A stretch of 33,835 bases of DNA from Archaeoglobus sp. JdFR-37 (GTDB lineage: Archaea; Halobacteriota; Archaeoglobi; Archaeoglobales; Archaeoglobaceae). The stretch lies in NCBI GenBank assembly GCA_002010215.1, contig MTMY01000017.1, positions 1-33,835 on the forward strand, read 5' to 3'. Made by a program: the position numbers and the translations under genes. The notes below the pieces were generated by a model. That model saw only the letters and a program-made list of their open reading frames with translations. It made no database searches and was not told where the DNA came from. Numbering within the stretch: the stretch's first letter is position 1; the number at the start of each line of letters is the position of its first letter. Below, piece by piece: positions 7,681-15,006 of the stretch.

Positions 7681-8283
7681 ATGGAGGTTATCGCGACCCC
7701 GAAAGGCGGGAACGTCGATAAGATGGCGGAGAAAGTGTTTATGGAGAGCATAAACATACTTGGTGGATTGAAAAAGCTGGTAGAGTACAGAAATCTCACC
7801 TGGCTACCATCTTTGGCTGAGGCTGCATATGTTGTCGTGCTGAAAAATGAGGTGTTCAGGAGTTATGGAGAAATCGCTAAAGAACTTGGCATAACAGAGC
7901 AGACTGCAAGGAACATTGCAACAGCAGATGAAGAGAGAGTCAAAAGGTATCTAGAGGGTCAGCTTGATGAGAAGCCCAACGAGCACATAGCAGGTGGTAT
8001 TGCAAAAATCGCCTACAGGAAACTGAAAGAGGAGGGAAGGCTGGATGAAGAAGAGGTGGTGATGGCGCAGAAGGAAATAGAGGTTCTCGACATCGACTGG
8101 GCAGTCCACGTCCTTGCCAGAATCAAAGGGCTTGACTTTCCGGCTTCAAAAGAGCAGATTGGCGAAAGATTACAGGGGATGGTTGTGAAGGGTAGGGCTA
8201 TCGAAGAAATCCTGGATGAAATAGCGTATCCAGTGAAATCACCGGCTGAATTGCTTCACAAAATTAAGGAGAAACTCTCTTAG
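7681..8283 (+). CDS. KaiC-partner regulatory protein with HTH-like segment
   Basis: A 200-residue protein with no membrane segment. Residues 50-75 form a helix-turn-helix-like stretch (SYGEIAKELGITEQTARNI), similar to sigma-region-4/LuxR-type HTH units. The C-terminal half is helical and charged. From memory this corresponds to the small family described as a probable regulatory domain found near KaiC genes (TIGR03879). Three in-frame starts exist (GTG 7672, ATG 7675, ATG 7681). A strong ribosome site GGGGGGTGAT overlaps the first two, leaving the ATG at 7681 at the right spacing. The gap of about 40 bases from the KaiC stop suggests one operon. Confidence 0.7.
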   Translation: MEVIATPKGGNVDKMAEKVFMESINILGGLKKLVEYRNLTWLPSLAEAAYVVVLKNEVFRSYGEIAKELGITEQTARNIATADEERVKRYLEGQLDEKPNEHIAGGIAKIAYRKLKEEGRLDEEEVVMAQKEIEVLDIDWAVHVLARIKGLDFPASKEQIGERLQGMVVKGRAIEEILDEIAYPVKSPAELLHKIKEKLS

Positions 8284-8347
8284 TTTTTCTTAGTTTTCTC
8301 GTTTGCTTTAATTTGCTTTAGAGTTTATTCAGGCAGGTAGCCATACG

Positions 8348-9304
8348 TTATACATTTATCCTTTCCTTTTGGGCCTTCATTAGCTCCAGCGTCCTTCTTA
8401 TCCTCTCAGCATCTCTTCTTCTTGCAATCTCATCAAGTTTCTGCTTCCAGACACTCATTTCTACAGTTCCCGCCATGCACTCATCAATGAAGTCTCTGTA
8501 GAATCTCACAATTTCGTAGATCAGCCCTACGCTGTACTCCCTCCCCTGAATCTTGAGGCAGTCAACAACATCAAGCATGGGGGGTATCTCTTCAAGCATC
8601 AGGAACATGTCGTTGGGCAGGTTGAAATCTTTGGCATAGCACCCTGTGTTCGTCCCACCACCATGGAGCCCCCACTTCATCAAGCAGGGGCGGAAGCATA
8701 CGCCGCCTCTATTGGGGCTACCCACATAATAGCTCTTGCCGTCAAGTTCTTCGTATCTCAAAGCCTTATAGCTGCTCATCCAGCACTTGCCGAGGTAAGT
8801 GAAGTCTGTGTTTGCGTGTATCAGCACCTCAACGCCTACTCCTGCCTTATTCTTTATTTCGGCAATTTCCTCAAGGCTGAGCTTGCAGTCGGCAACGATC
8901 ATTCTGGCACCAGCGTCGCGATAAAGCTTTGCTTCCTGATAGTTTATTATGTTGCAACCAATGCTCGCCACAATTTTCATGTCTGGATATCTGTCTCTAA
9001 CGATTCTCATCAAACCAATGTCATTCAGGATGATGGCATCAACTTCAGCGGAGTGGAGGAAATCCAGCTTTTCTTCAAACATGCTTATCTCGCCGCTCCT
9101 CGGCATGGCGTTGATGGCTGCCCTGAGCATTCCATCGTAGTCGTGGGCTATCTCGGCTGCTCTCCTTATTGTGTTATCATCCAGCTCGTATTTGGAAGAC
9201 CTCCTGCTCCAGCCCTTCACGCCAACATAAACGCTGTTTGCCCCAGCCTGAAACACCCTCTCCACCATTTCCAAGCTGCCCCCAGGGCCGAGAAGTTCAA
9301 CCAT
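8348..9304 (-). CDS. U32-family protein (UbiU/peptidase U32 type) with cysteine cluster
   Basis: A 318-residue TIM-barrel-like protein of the U32 family. It begins with the family opening VELLGPGGSLEMVERVFQAG and AGANSVYVGVKGWS. Four cysteines, Cys174 (GKCWMSSY), Cys203, Cys207 (VCFRPCLMKW) and Cys222 (GCYAKDFNLP), sit where U32 proteins of the UbiU type hold a [4Fe-4S] cluster. The family name derives from collagenase-like peptidases, but many members are Fe-S proteins of oxygen-independent hydroxylation (UbiU/UbiV) or of RNA modification (RlhA, TrhP). Its ATG overlaps the stop of the next U32 gene upstream (ATGA), so the pair is translationally coupled, as expected of a heteromeric partner. 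Substrate unknown. Confidence 0.8.
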   Translation of the reverse strand: MVELLGPGGSLEMVERVFQAGANSVYVGVKGWSRRSSKYELDDNTIRRAAEIAHDYDGMLRAAINAMPRSGEISMFEEKLDFLHSAEVDAIILNDIGLMRIVRDRYPDMKIVASIGCNIINYQEAKLYRDAGARMIVADCKLSLEEIAEIKNKAGVGVEVLIHANTDFTYLGKCWMSSYKALRYEELDGKSYYVGSPNRGGVCFRPCLMKWGLHGGGTNTGCYAKDFNLPNDMFLMLEEIPPMLDVVDCLKIQGREYSVGLIYEIVRFYRDFIDECMAGTVEMSVWKQKLDEIARRRDAERIRRTLELMKAQKERINV

Positions 9305-10260
9305 CAGAGCACCCCCTTTGTTTCTTCAGCTTTTCCGGCCTTTCCAATATAATCCTGACCGGCTTTATTGAAGTAAAATCCGTTGCAGATTCCATTTTTC
9401 GCCATTTCCTTAAGCCTTCCGAAGTCCTCGGTTGAATACCCTTCGTTGATCCTCCTCCTGTAAATTTCCCCAACTACATCTCTGTAACCTATTCTCTCCG
9501 AAATAGCCTCAATTCGCATGGCATCAACGAAGTCCAGCTTTTCTATATGCTCGTACATGCAAACATCCTTTCCGCTAAGCGTTGCACTTCCGAAAGGCTT
9601 CAGAACCAGATCGTCGCTCCTGAACCAGAACTCCTCTTTGCAGATGTATGGGCAATCTTTCCCGGTCTTATCTGCGAAGCTCTTCAAAAAGCAGTCGTGA
9701 GAGATGCCCAGCGGTATTTTTCCGTGCACCACCACTTCAACTTCCAGCCCAACATCCTTTATCTTGCGAATATCTTCTATTGGGAGCTCGTAGGCTGGCA
9801 TAACTCTCCCAACACCCATGCTGTAAAGAAGCTCGGCAGTGGCAGAAGTGTAAATGTTAGTCAGCCCGCCGGTATGAACTCTCACATCGGGATACTCTTT
9901 TGTGATATGCCTTATGACTCCGTAATTGGTTGATTCAACAGCATCCACTTCCAGCTCCACAGCTTTATCAATAAGGCTGAAAACGTGCTTCAAATCCTTA
10001 TTTCTGGGAGCAGCAAAGGTTGAGACATATACTTTTTTCTTCATAGCTCGAAGCATCTCCACCGCTGCTCCCAGATCATCGTGGTTTGAGATTAAATTTC
10101 CCTCATACTCCCAGCAGTAAGGCATGCCCAGATAAACCGCATCATAGTGTTTCAGGCTGCACTCAGACATGCTCTCGAGGGTTGGAACATTTGTTACGAG
10201 CTCTGGATTTACCTCATGAGTCACCTCAATCCCCTCCACTTTTAATCTGTCTACCTTCAT
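9304..10260 (-). CDS. U32-family protein (UbiV-like) with cysteine cluster
   Basis: The second U32-family protein of the operon, also 318 residues. It has Cys49, Cys190, Cys203 and Cys207 (DCFLKSF...KDCPYICKEEFW), spacings of 141, 13 and 4. As I recall, E. coli UbiV binds its [4Fe-4S] cluster through Cys39, 180, 193 and 197, which has the same spacings. That makes a UbiV-like cluster protein, paired with the UbiU-like neighbour, a reasonable reading; a further cysteine, Cys234, is also present. UbiU/UbiV hydroxylate a ubiquinone precursor without oxygen using prephenate; Archaeoglobales use menaquinone, so the target here must differ or be unrelated to quinones. It overlaps the upstream U32 gene by 35 bases and the downstream one by ATGA. 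Confidence 0.78.
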   Translation of the reverse strand: MKVDRLKVEGIEVTHEVNPELVTNVPTLESMSECSLKHYDAVYLGMPYCWEYEGNLISNHDDLGAAVEMLRAMKKKVYVSTFAAPRNKDLKHVFSLIDKAVELEVDAVESTNYGVIRHITKEYPDVRVHTGGLTNIYTSATAELLYSMGVGRVMPAYELPIEDIRKIKDVGLEVEVVVHGKIPLGISHDCFLKSFADKTGKDCPYICKEEFWFRSDDLVLKPFGSATLSGKDVCMYEHIEKLDFVDAMRIEAISERIGYRDVVGEIYRRRINEGYSTEDFGRLKEMAKNGICNGFYFNKAGQDYIGKAGKAEETKGVL

Positions 10261-10885
10261 ACTTCACAATATCAGCTCCATCTATCCTCAACCAGGATTT
10301 TTGAGGTGGAAAGCTGGTTTCAAAAACCTTCTCATCACCCATGAAAACTTCCCACTTTCTGCAACACTTTTTTGTACACAGACCATCTTTCTTTGTGCTT
10401 ATACCATCAAAATATCCGGTTAGCATGCATCTGCCTTTGTAGAACATCTCCATCAACGCAAATCTGAAAAGCTCTAGTTTGTACGCTTTTTTCCCGGTTT
10501 TATCAGTTTTTGCCTTCGCAAAGTCTTCATTCAGCTCTGGTGGGATAATGCATATGTCACAACCAATCTCGGCTAGAAACTCTAAATCCAGTCTGTTTGT
10601 CGGGCAGATGCCCACGCTTGAAGTTATAGAAAGGTCGTGTTTATCCTTAAGTTTCCAGATGGTACCGGGATCGTTCAAAATTAGGCCTTCAATTCCTTTT
10701 AATTTATTAACAGCTTCCTCAATCTCTTTAGGACTTTTAATCCTGTTAAATGCCACATAAACCCGCTTCTGCTTTGCAAGCTCATTTATCTCTTCAGCAG
10801 TGAGAGCATACCGATCAGAGTATCGACTGAAACCTTTAAGACCGACATACAAGGCTTCTCCATCTCCAGGCCTGAGTTCTAGCAT
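10226..10885 (-). CDS. Short third U32-family protein
   Basis: This 219-residue protein is the first gene of the U32 operon. The start LELRPGDGEALYVGLKGFSR corresponds to the family opening with about a dozen residues missing, so the first strand and helix of the barrel are shortened. Four cysteines, Cys153 (GRCMLTGY), Cys170, Cys174 and Cys175 (LCTKKCCRKW), are kept, and the last Cys of the longer paralogues is missing. About 100 residues after the cluster are also absent, so it is a compact paralogue. Codon use and the operon position (35-base overlap with the next gene) suggest that it is a real gene, not debris. Function unknown. Confidence 0.7.
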   Translation of the reverse strand: MLELRPGDGEALYVGLKGFSRYSDRYALTAEEINELAKQKRVYVAFNRIKSPKEIEEAVNKLKGIEGLILNDPGTIWKLKDKHDLSITSSVGICPTNRLDLEFLAEIGCDICIIPPELNEDFAKAKTDKTGKKAYKLELFRFALMEMFYKGRCMLTGYFDGISTKKDGLCTKKCCRKWEVFMGDEKVFETSFPPQKSWLRIDGADIVKYEGRQIKSGGD

Positions 10886-10900
10886 CCAAATTTTTCACAA

Positions 10901-10920
10901 TTTATATTGGTATAATAACT
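10901..10920 (-). promoter_or_regulatory. Promoter of the U32 operon
   Basis: Read on the minus strand, this contains two overlapping TATA-like boxes, AGTTATTATA and CCAATATAAA, centred about 29 and 21 bases before the ATG at 10885. A leaderless transcript covering all three U32 genes is the likely product. Confidence 0.45.
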
Positions 10921-10947
10921 TTTCCGAATTTTTCGACGATGGTACAG

Positions 10948-11064
10948 TTACATACTGGGGTTTGTGTCAGCTCTTTGTGCCAAGTTAATCAGTCCATCGA
11001 AAATTATTGTATTATTTGATGGATGGGCTATCCAGCTCTCGCTATCAGGTTTTTCCTGCTTCAT
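10948..11064 (-). CDS. Doubtful 38-aa ORF in the 10.9-11.2 kb gap
   Basis: An ATG at 11064 opens a hydrophilic 38-residue reading frame (begins MKQEKPDSESWIAHP) ending at TAA 10948-10950. It has plausible codon use but no recognisable family, no Shine-Dalgarno sequence and only a weak upstream AT-rich element. It may be a remnant. Nothing else gene-like is visible between 10886 and 11234 apart from the inverted repeat at 11105-11121. Confidence 0.2.
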   Translation of the reverse strand: MKQEKPDSESWIAHPSNNTIIFDGLINLAQRADTNPSM

Positions 11065-11104
11065 CAAGAAAAACGACAGAAATATTATGTCTATATCACA
11101 ATGA

Positions 11105-11121
11105 AATACTTAAGTAGTATT
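11105..11121. repeat. Inverted repeat AATACT-N5-AGTATT
   Basis: AATACT (11105-11110) and AGTATT (11116-11121) are perfect inverted copies separated by five bases, about 115 bases before the SnoaL-like gene. The half-sites equal those of the perfect palindrome AATACTAGTATT at 25569-25580. It could be an operator, but chance is possible in AT-rich DNA. Confidence 0.35.
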
Positions 11122-11234
11122 GGGAATATAATTTCTTAGTTTTGGTAATTAATATGTGAAACAAATGAGTTCGCGTGACTTCCGATTTTGGGCAGAATGC
11201 GAATTCATGCGAAAAATGAAAGGAGGTGAGAATT

Positions 11235-11651
11235 ATGGCAATAGAAGAGAACAAAGCTATTGTCCGCCGTTTTCTGGAAGAGGCCTACAGTAAGGGGAAT
11301 TTGGCTGTGGGAGATGAGTCGTTAACAGACAATGTGGTACTCCATACTCCTGATGCTGATATTATGGGTATTGAAGGCTGGAAAAAATTTGCCACAATGT
11401 TTCTTACCGCATTCCCAGACCTCCAATTAACAATTGATGAAATGATCGCCGAAGGAGATAAGGTTGTGGCAAGCTGGACATGTCGTGGTACGCACAACGG
11501 CTACCTTCGAAGCATCGCCCCTACCGGCAAACAGGTAACATGGACTGGAATTGCCATTTACCGCCTTGCTGGTGGGAAGATCGAACATATCTGGGGTATG
11601 AATGATGCACTGGGTATGATGAAACAGCTCGGGGTTATCCCCTCTGGATGA
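11235..11651 (+). CDS. SnoaL/NTF2-like protein, probably horizontally acquired
   Basis: A 138-residue SnoaL-like (NTF2 fold) protein. It has the typical order NKAIVRRFLEEAYSKGN, the DxVxHxPD-type segment, GWKKFATMFLTAFPDLQLTIDE, GDKVVASWTCRGTHNG and KIEHIWGMNDALGMMKQLG. The family includes polyketide cyclases and many uncharacterised ester-cyclase-like proteins, so the substrate cannot be named. A strong ribosome site GGAGGTGAG precedes the ATG at 11235; the GTG at 11226 lies inside that site and is rejected. All five arginines use CGN codons (CGC, CGT, CGA), whereas neighbouring genes use AGA/AGG, which points to recent transfer, probably from a bacterium. It is not in an operon. Confidence 0.8.
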   Translation: MAIEENKAIVRRFLEEAYSKGNLAVGDESLTDNVVLHTPDADIMGIEGWKKFATMFLTAFPDLQLTIDEMIAEGDKVVASWTCRGTHNGYLRSIAPTGKQVTWTGIAIYRLAGGKIEHIWGMNDALGMMKQLGVIPSG

Positions 11652-11745
11652 TAGAGATGAGTCAACCCCCACCCTGTCAGAACAGACCCGTCAGCATTAG
11701 ACGAAACGATAACAGTACCTTTCAAGGTGCTATGCTGAAACATCT

Positions 11746-13056
11746 TCAAACAATCTTCATTGGCACCTTTGCCCAATCTCCAACCAGATAGTTGAATGTT
11801 GCATCCACAACTTTTACCACGTAAAATCTACCAACTTCACCCTCTTTCAGCACGACTGGCCGGTATGAGTTTGTTCTTGCAAGCATGGTGTTATTTTTGC
11901 CTTTTTTCGTCACCAGAACCCTTTCGACCCTCCCCACAAACTTTCTGTGGTTTTCCAGCCCAATTTCCTCGCACAACCTGGTCAGAATTCTGGACCTCTC
12001 CTTTTTAATCCAGTCCGGCATGTCCTTCAGTCTGTAAGCTGCCGTACCCTTTCTAGGGGAGAAACGGGTTATGTTCACAATATCGGGGCGGAACTCTTCA
12101 ATCAGCTGGTAACTCTTCCAGAATGATTCTTTGCTTTCAGTAGGAAAACCCACTATGATGTCAGTGGAGATCATGACATCATCAAATCTTCTTCTGAAGG
12201 CATTCACAACCTCCACGAAATCTTCCACAGTGTGATCCCGTCTCATATCTTCCAGAATCCTGTTATCTCCGCTCTGAACGGGGATGTGGAGGAACTTATA
12301 TATCTTCTCACTCTCAAAGGCACTTAAAAGGTCGTCAAGTATTTCAACAGCGTGCTGGGGATTCATCATCCCCACCCTCACCCTGAAATCACCGTCAATC
12401 TCTGAAATGGCATTGAGAAGATCTGGGAGCCTGTAATCCTTTCCATCCATCCCGTACGCCCCAGTGTCCTGAGAAGTAAGCTGAATCTCTCTGAATCCAT
12501 CTGTTACAGCTCTCTGAACCTCCTCCACAATTTTTTCCAGAGAGAAACTTCTCAACCTGCCTCTGGCAATTTTCGTTGCACAGTAGCTGCAGCTTCCTAG
12601 GCAGCCTTCGGAGATGGAGACGATGGAGATTGCGTTCTCTCTCTTTCTGCATTTTGTGGAGTGGAGGGCAGCCTTATCGGTGCTGCTCACCTGGATGAGT
12701 ACGGGCTTCTTCCCGTTGAGAGCTGAAATCACTGCTGAATCCACCAGATGGACGTTATCTGGGCTTATGACAGCATCAGCAATCTTTTCCATCTCCTTTC
12801 TGGCAATTCTGGCTAGACATCCGGCAGCAACAACAGTCTTTCCGCTCTCTTTCAGCTCTCTCAATCTTCTCAGGATTTTCCTTTCGGTGAAATTTATGAC
12901 TCCGCAGGTGTTGACGACAACCACATCTGCCTCATCCACAGAATTGGCTAGTCTAAAGTGCTTTGCAAGCACACCCCTCATTATGTCCGAGTCTGCCTGA
13001 TTTGTGGTGCATCCATATGTCTCTATGTAAACTCTGTGGGCTCTCAGGATGTCCAT
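11746..13056 (-). CDS. tRNA t6A37 methylthiotransferase (MtaB/e-MtaB, archaeal MiaB-like)
   Basis: A radical-SAM methylthiotransferase that converts t6A37 to ms2t6A37 in ANN-decoding tRNAs. The 436-residue protein has the three domains of the family. The N-terminal MTTase domain carries cluster cysteines Cys16 (YGCTTNQAD), Cys51 (NTCGV) and Cys80 (AAGCLA). The radical-SAM core has CLGSCSYC (Cys152, 156, 159). A C-terminal TRAM-like domain ends VVDATFNYLVGDW. The IARGRLRS stretch after the SAM motif is the usual one for this group. The start was set at the ATG at 13056; a GTG one codon earlier also exists. It is monocistronic, convergent with the SnoaL-like gene. Confidence 0.88.
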   Translation of the reverse strand: MDILRAHRVYIETYGCTTNQADSDIMRGVLAKHFRLANSVDEADVVVVNTCGVINFTERKILRRLRELKESGKTVVAAGCLARIARKEMEKIADAVISPDNVHLVDSAVISALNGKKPVLIQVSSTDKAALHSTKCRKRENAISIVSISEGCLGSCSYCATKIARGRLRSFSLEKIVEEVQRAVTDGFREIQLTSQDTGAYGMDGKDYRLPDLLNAISEIDGDFRVRVGMMNPQHAVEILDDLLSAFESEKIYKFLHIPVQSGDNRILEDMRRDHTVEDFVEVVNAFRRRFDDVMISTDIIVGFPTESKESFWKSYQLIEEFRPDIVNITRFSPRKGTAAYRLKDMPDWIKKERSRILTRLCEEIGLENHRKFVGRVERVLVTKKGKNNTMLARTNSYRPVVLKEGEVGRFYVVKVVDATFNYLVGDWAKVPMKIV

Positions 13057-13139
13057 CACGGATGTTGCGATACATGAGATATTAAAGATTGTCCCGAAGA
13101 AGTGCTTGTGTATCGTGCTTCCTCCGTGGGCAAGGTTGA

Positions 13140-13424
13140 TTGCAGGAGCAACACTTTCTGCTCAGCAAAGTTTTAAATTTTCTTAATACAGATAGATGTT
13201 CGATTAGCACAGAAGCTGAACTTCTAAAGGCGATTTACGAGGAGCCTAGGGTGATAAAGGAAGAGCTAAGAAGATTAAGTAGCAGGATAGAGCTCATCGA
13301 AGCTGGATTGATTCAGGAGGAAGAGATTAGCGAAGAAGAGGCAAAAGAGCTCGACAAACTTGCTGAAGAGGCGAAGAAAGACGGAGTTCCCTGGGAGAAG
13401 CTTAAAGCTGAAGAAAGAAATTAA
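13140..13424 (+). CDS. Small acidic antitoxin-like protein, possibly frameshifted at its start
   Basis: The C-terminal 70 residues are helical and very acidic (EEISEEEAKELDKLAEEA) and end with DGVPWEKLKAEE. This layout is common in archaeal VapB/RelB-like antitoxins. No PIN or RelE toxin follows, so this would be an orphan. The open frame begins only with a TTG at 13140, upstream of a TATA-like TTTTAAATTT (13171-13180). An ATG at 13196 in the expected leaderless position reads ATG TTC GAT TAG and stops. Removing one T from GATTAGC would join it as MFDSTEAELLKAIYEEP. So either translation uses an unusual start, or a one-base insertion has broken the gene. Its stop overlaps the DsrE gene end by four bases. 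Confidence 0.5.
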   Translation: MQEQHFLLSKVLNFLNTDRCSISTEAELLKAIYEEPRVIKEELRRLSSRIELIEAGLIQEEEISEEEAKELDKLAEEAKKDGVPWEKLKAEERN

Positions 13425-13738
13425 AAAGTAAGCAATCTGTCGCTCTCTCTCACAATTTCATAGAGGTCTTTCATGGTGGAGATGGGGCACAGTTCTGACT
13501 CGGATTCCCTTATTTTCAGACACGTGCCACACGCGTAGATTTCTCCTCCATTATCCACGAAGACCTTCATCTGCTCTGGAACATTGAATCGCGCATCTGC
13601 CAGTTTTTCACACTCAACACCTTTTCCAAGCAGAAAAACCTTCACATCATCTCCCGCATTCAGGGCGAAGTTTGCAAATCTGAAGGCATTCCAGACGGTC
13701 TCGGGATCATTTGAGGAAATAACGATTCCCACCTTCAT
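13421..13738 (-). CDS. DsrE-family sulfur-carrier-like protein
   Basis: A 105-residue single-domain DsrE/F-fold protein, beginning MKVGIVISSNDPETVWNAFR with the typical FANFALNAGDDVKVFLLGKGVE segment and a cysteine pair in YACGTCLKIR (Cys70, Cys73), plus Cys43 and Cys84. DsrE/TusD proteins carry persulfide sulfur on a conserved cysteine in dissimilatory sulfur metabolism or tRNA thiolation. The cysteine-loop position agrees with this role, but stand-alone members are often uncharacterised. It is not next to dsr genes here. It is convergent with the antitoxin-like gene, overlapping by four bases. Confidence 0.75.
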   Translation of the reverse strand: MKVGIVISSNDPETVWNAFRFANFALNAGDDVKVFLLGKGVECEKLADARFNVPEQMKVFVDNGGEIYACGTCLKIRESESELCPISTMKDLYEIVRESDRLLTF

Positions 13739-13802
13739 GGAATACTAAGTGTCAAGCCTAGTATTATAATTTTTACTTCAGATTGATTTAAGCTGGGTTT
13801 GG

Positions 13803-14084
13803 ATGACCGACCAGTTGGTCAAATTTTCCGAAGGTGCCACAGGCGGATTTGAAACAACGACAAAGATTTCCTCGAAGACCTTGGTGCGGATTTCAAAGAG
13901 AGTCTTCAGGAGCTGAACTTTGAAAAATCTGTGGATGGATACAAGAAAATGAAGAACTTGGAATGGAGAAGACACTTAATGACATGGGCAGATTAATAGA
14001 GGCATACAGGATACGTAATGCCCTCACGGGTACACAACCATAAAAGAAATCAGACGAGATTTTAGGGTCGTGGTGGAGGATTAA
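13803..14084 (+). pseudogene. Multiply frameshifted remnant of an unidentified gene
   Basis: No single frame is open, but protein-like segments follow one another in different frames. The first is MTDQLVKFSEGATGGFETTT from the ATG at 13803. The next runs from about 13859 and includes FLEDLGADFKESLQELNFEK. Then comes ENEELGMEKTLNDMGRLIEA near 13950-14010, and finally a short piece including IKEIRRDFRVVVED ending TAA at 14082-14084. A TATA-like box (TATTATAATTTTTAC, 13762-13776) lies about 35 bases before the ATG, as for a real gene. Three single-base shifts would restore a charged helical protein of about 90 residues. I do not recognise the family. Confidence 0.45.
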
Positions 14085-14109
14085 CGGAATCTTTAGCCAG
14101 ACCGTCAGG

Positions 14110-14117
14110 TTTTAAAA
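14110..14117 (+). promoter_or_regulatory. TATA box of aminopropyltransferase gene
   Basis: TTTTAAAA is centred about 26 bases before the ATG at 14139, predicting a leaderless transcript. There is no Shine-Dalgarno sequence before the ATG. Confidence 0.55.
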
Positions 14118-14138
14118 CACCTCATTCAAGATCCCACC

Positions 14139-14981
14139 ATGGAGCCAAGAGAAAACTGGTTCACCGAATTCTACGGGGATGCAGCCCTCATGATAAAGGT
14201 CAGGAAAAAGATTTTCGAGGGACAAACAGAATTCCAGCACATGCAGATTTTCGACACCGAGTTTTTTGGCAAGTTGCTGGTTCTGGATGGTAAAGTGCAG
14301 CTAACAGAAAGAGATGAGGGATTCTATCACGAAATGCTGGTTCACGTCCCCATGTTCACTCATCCAAATCCCAGAAAGGTTCTGATCATTGGTGGGGGAG
14401 ATGGTGGCTCCGTTAGAGAGGCCTTAAAACATAATCCAGATGAGATTGTGATGGTGGAAATAGACAGGAAGGTGGTTGAGTTCTGCAGAGAATACATTGG
14501 CGTTGACAAGGGTGCTCTGAACGACAGCAGAGTGACAGTTCTTTACGAGGACGGCATCGAATTCGTGAAGAGTACAAACGAGAGGTTTGATGTCCTGATT
14601 GTGGATGGGACTGACCCTAATCCGGTGAGCAAGAGCTTGGTGATGGGGGATTTCTACGAAGCGTGTGCTAGGATCTCAGATGTTTTTGCCACCCAGAGCC
14701 AGACACCATTCATTCAGCAGGAATACTTCAGGCTGATACTTGAAAATACCCGTGGCGTCTTCCTGAACCGTCGGGTGTATCTGGGATACGTTCCCACATA
14801 CCCCTTCGGACTGTGGAGCTACTTGCTTGCTTCAAATCGTGATATTTCTTTGGATGGGGAAGAAATAACGCAGAGGTATGTAGAAAGAGGCGTTGAAACA
14901 GTCTATTACACTCCTACAATCCACGTATCCAGCTTTGTTTTACCGAAATGGGTAGCGGACATCGTTAATGCCTACAGCTAG
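14139..14981 (+). CDS. speE: Polyamine aminopropyltransferase (spermidine synthase family)
   Basis: It transfers aminopropyl from decarboxylated S-adenosylmethionine to an amine in the cytoplasm. The 280-residue protein has the N-terminal beta domain (GQTEFQHMQIFDTEFFGKLL, DGKVQLTERDEGFYHEML) and the nucleotide-binding LIIGGGDGGSVREALKH (glycine motif 85-90). The catalytic aspartate region reads IVDGTDPNP (Asp156, Asp159), where many homologues have DSTDP; the Ser-to-Gly change is minor. In hyperthermophilic archaea the acceptor may be agmatine (giving N1-aminopropylagmatine) rather than putrescine, which would match the arginine decarboxylase at the start of the window. It is monocistronic with a leaderless-type promoter. 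Confidence 0.9.
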   Translation: MEPRENWFTEFYGDAALMIKVRKKIFEGQTEFQHMQIFDTEFFGKLLVLDGKVQLTERDEGFYHEMLVHVPMFTHPNPRKVLIIGGGDGGSVREALKHNPDEIVMVEIDRKVVEFCREYIGVDKGALNDSRVTVLYEDGIEFVKSTNERFDVLIVDGTDPNPVSKSLVMGDFYEACARISDVFATQSQTPFIQQEYFRLILENTRGVFLNRRVYLGYVPTYPFGLWSYLLASNRDISLDGEEITQRYVERGVETVYYTPTIHVSSFVLPKWVADIVNAYS

Positions 14982-15006
14982 GCTCATGTTAGGGGTAAAA
15001 TCTGAT

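Noticed and set aside
8663-9352. A 229-codon plus-strand frame antisense to the first U32 gene
   Set aside because: It is explained by the codon pattern of the U32 gene on the other strand and has no recognisable motif.
11652-11745. The short gap after the SnoaL-like gene, considered for a transposon end or gene fragment
   Set aside because: No inverted repeats, no target duplication and no open frame with a recognisable motif. It may simply be imported flanking DNA.
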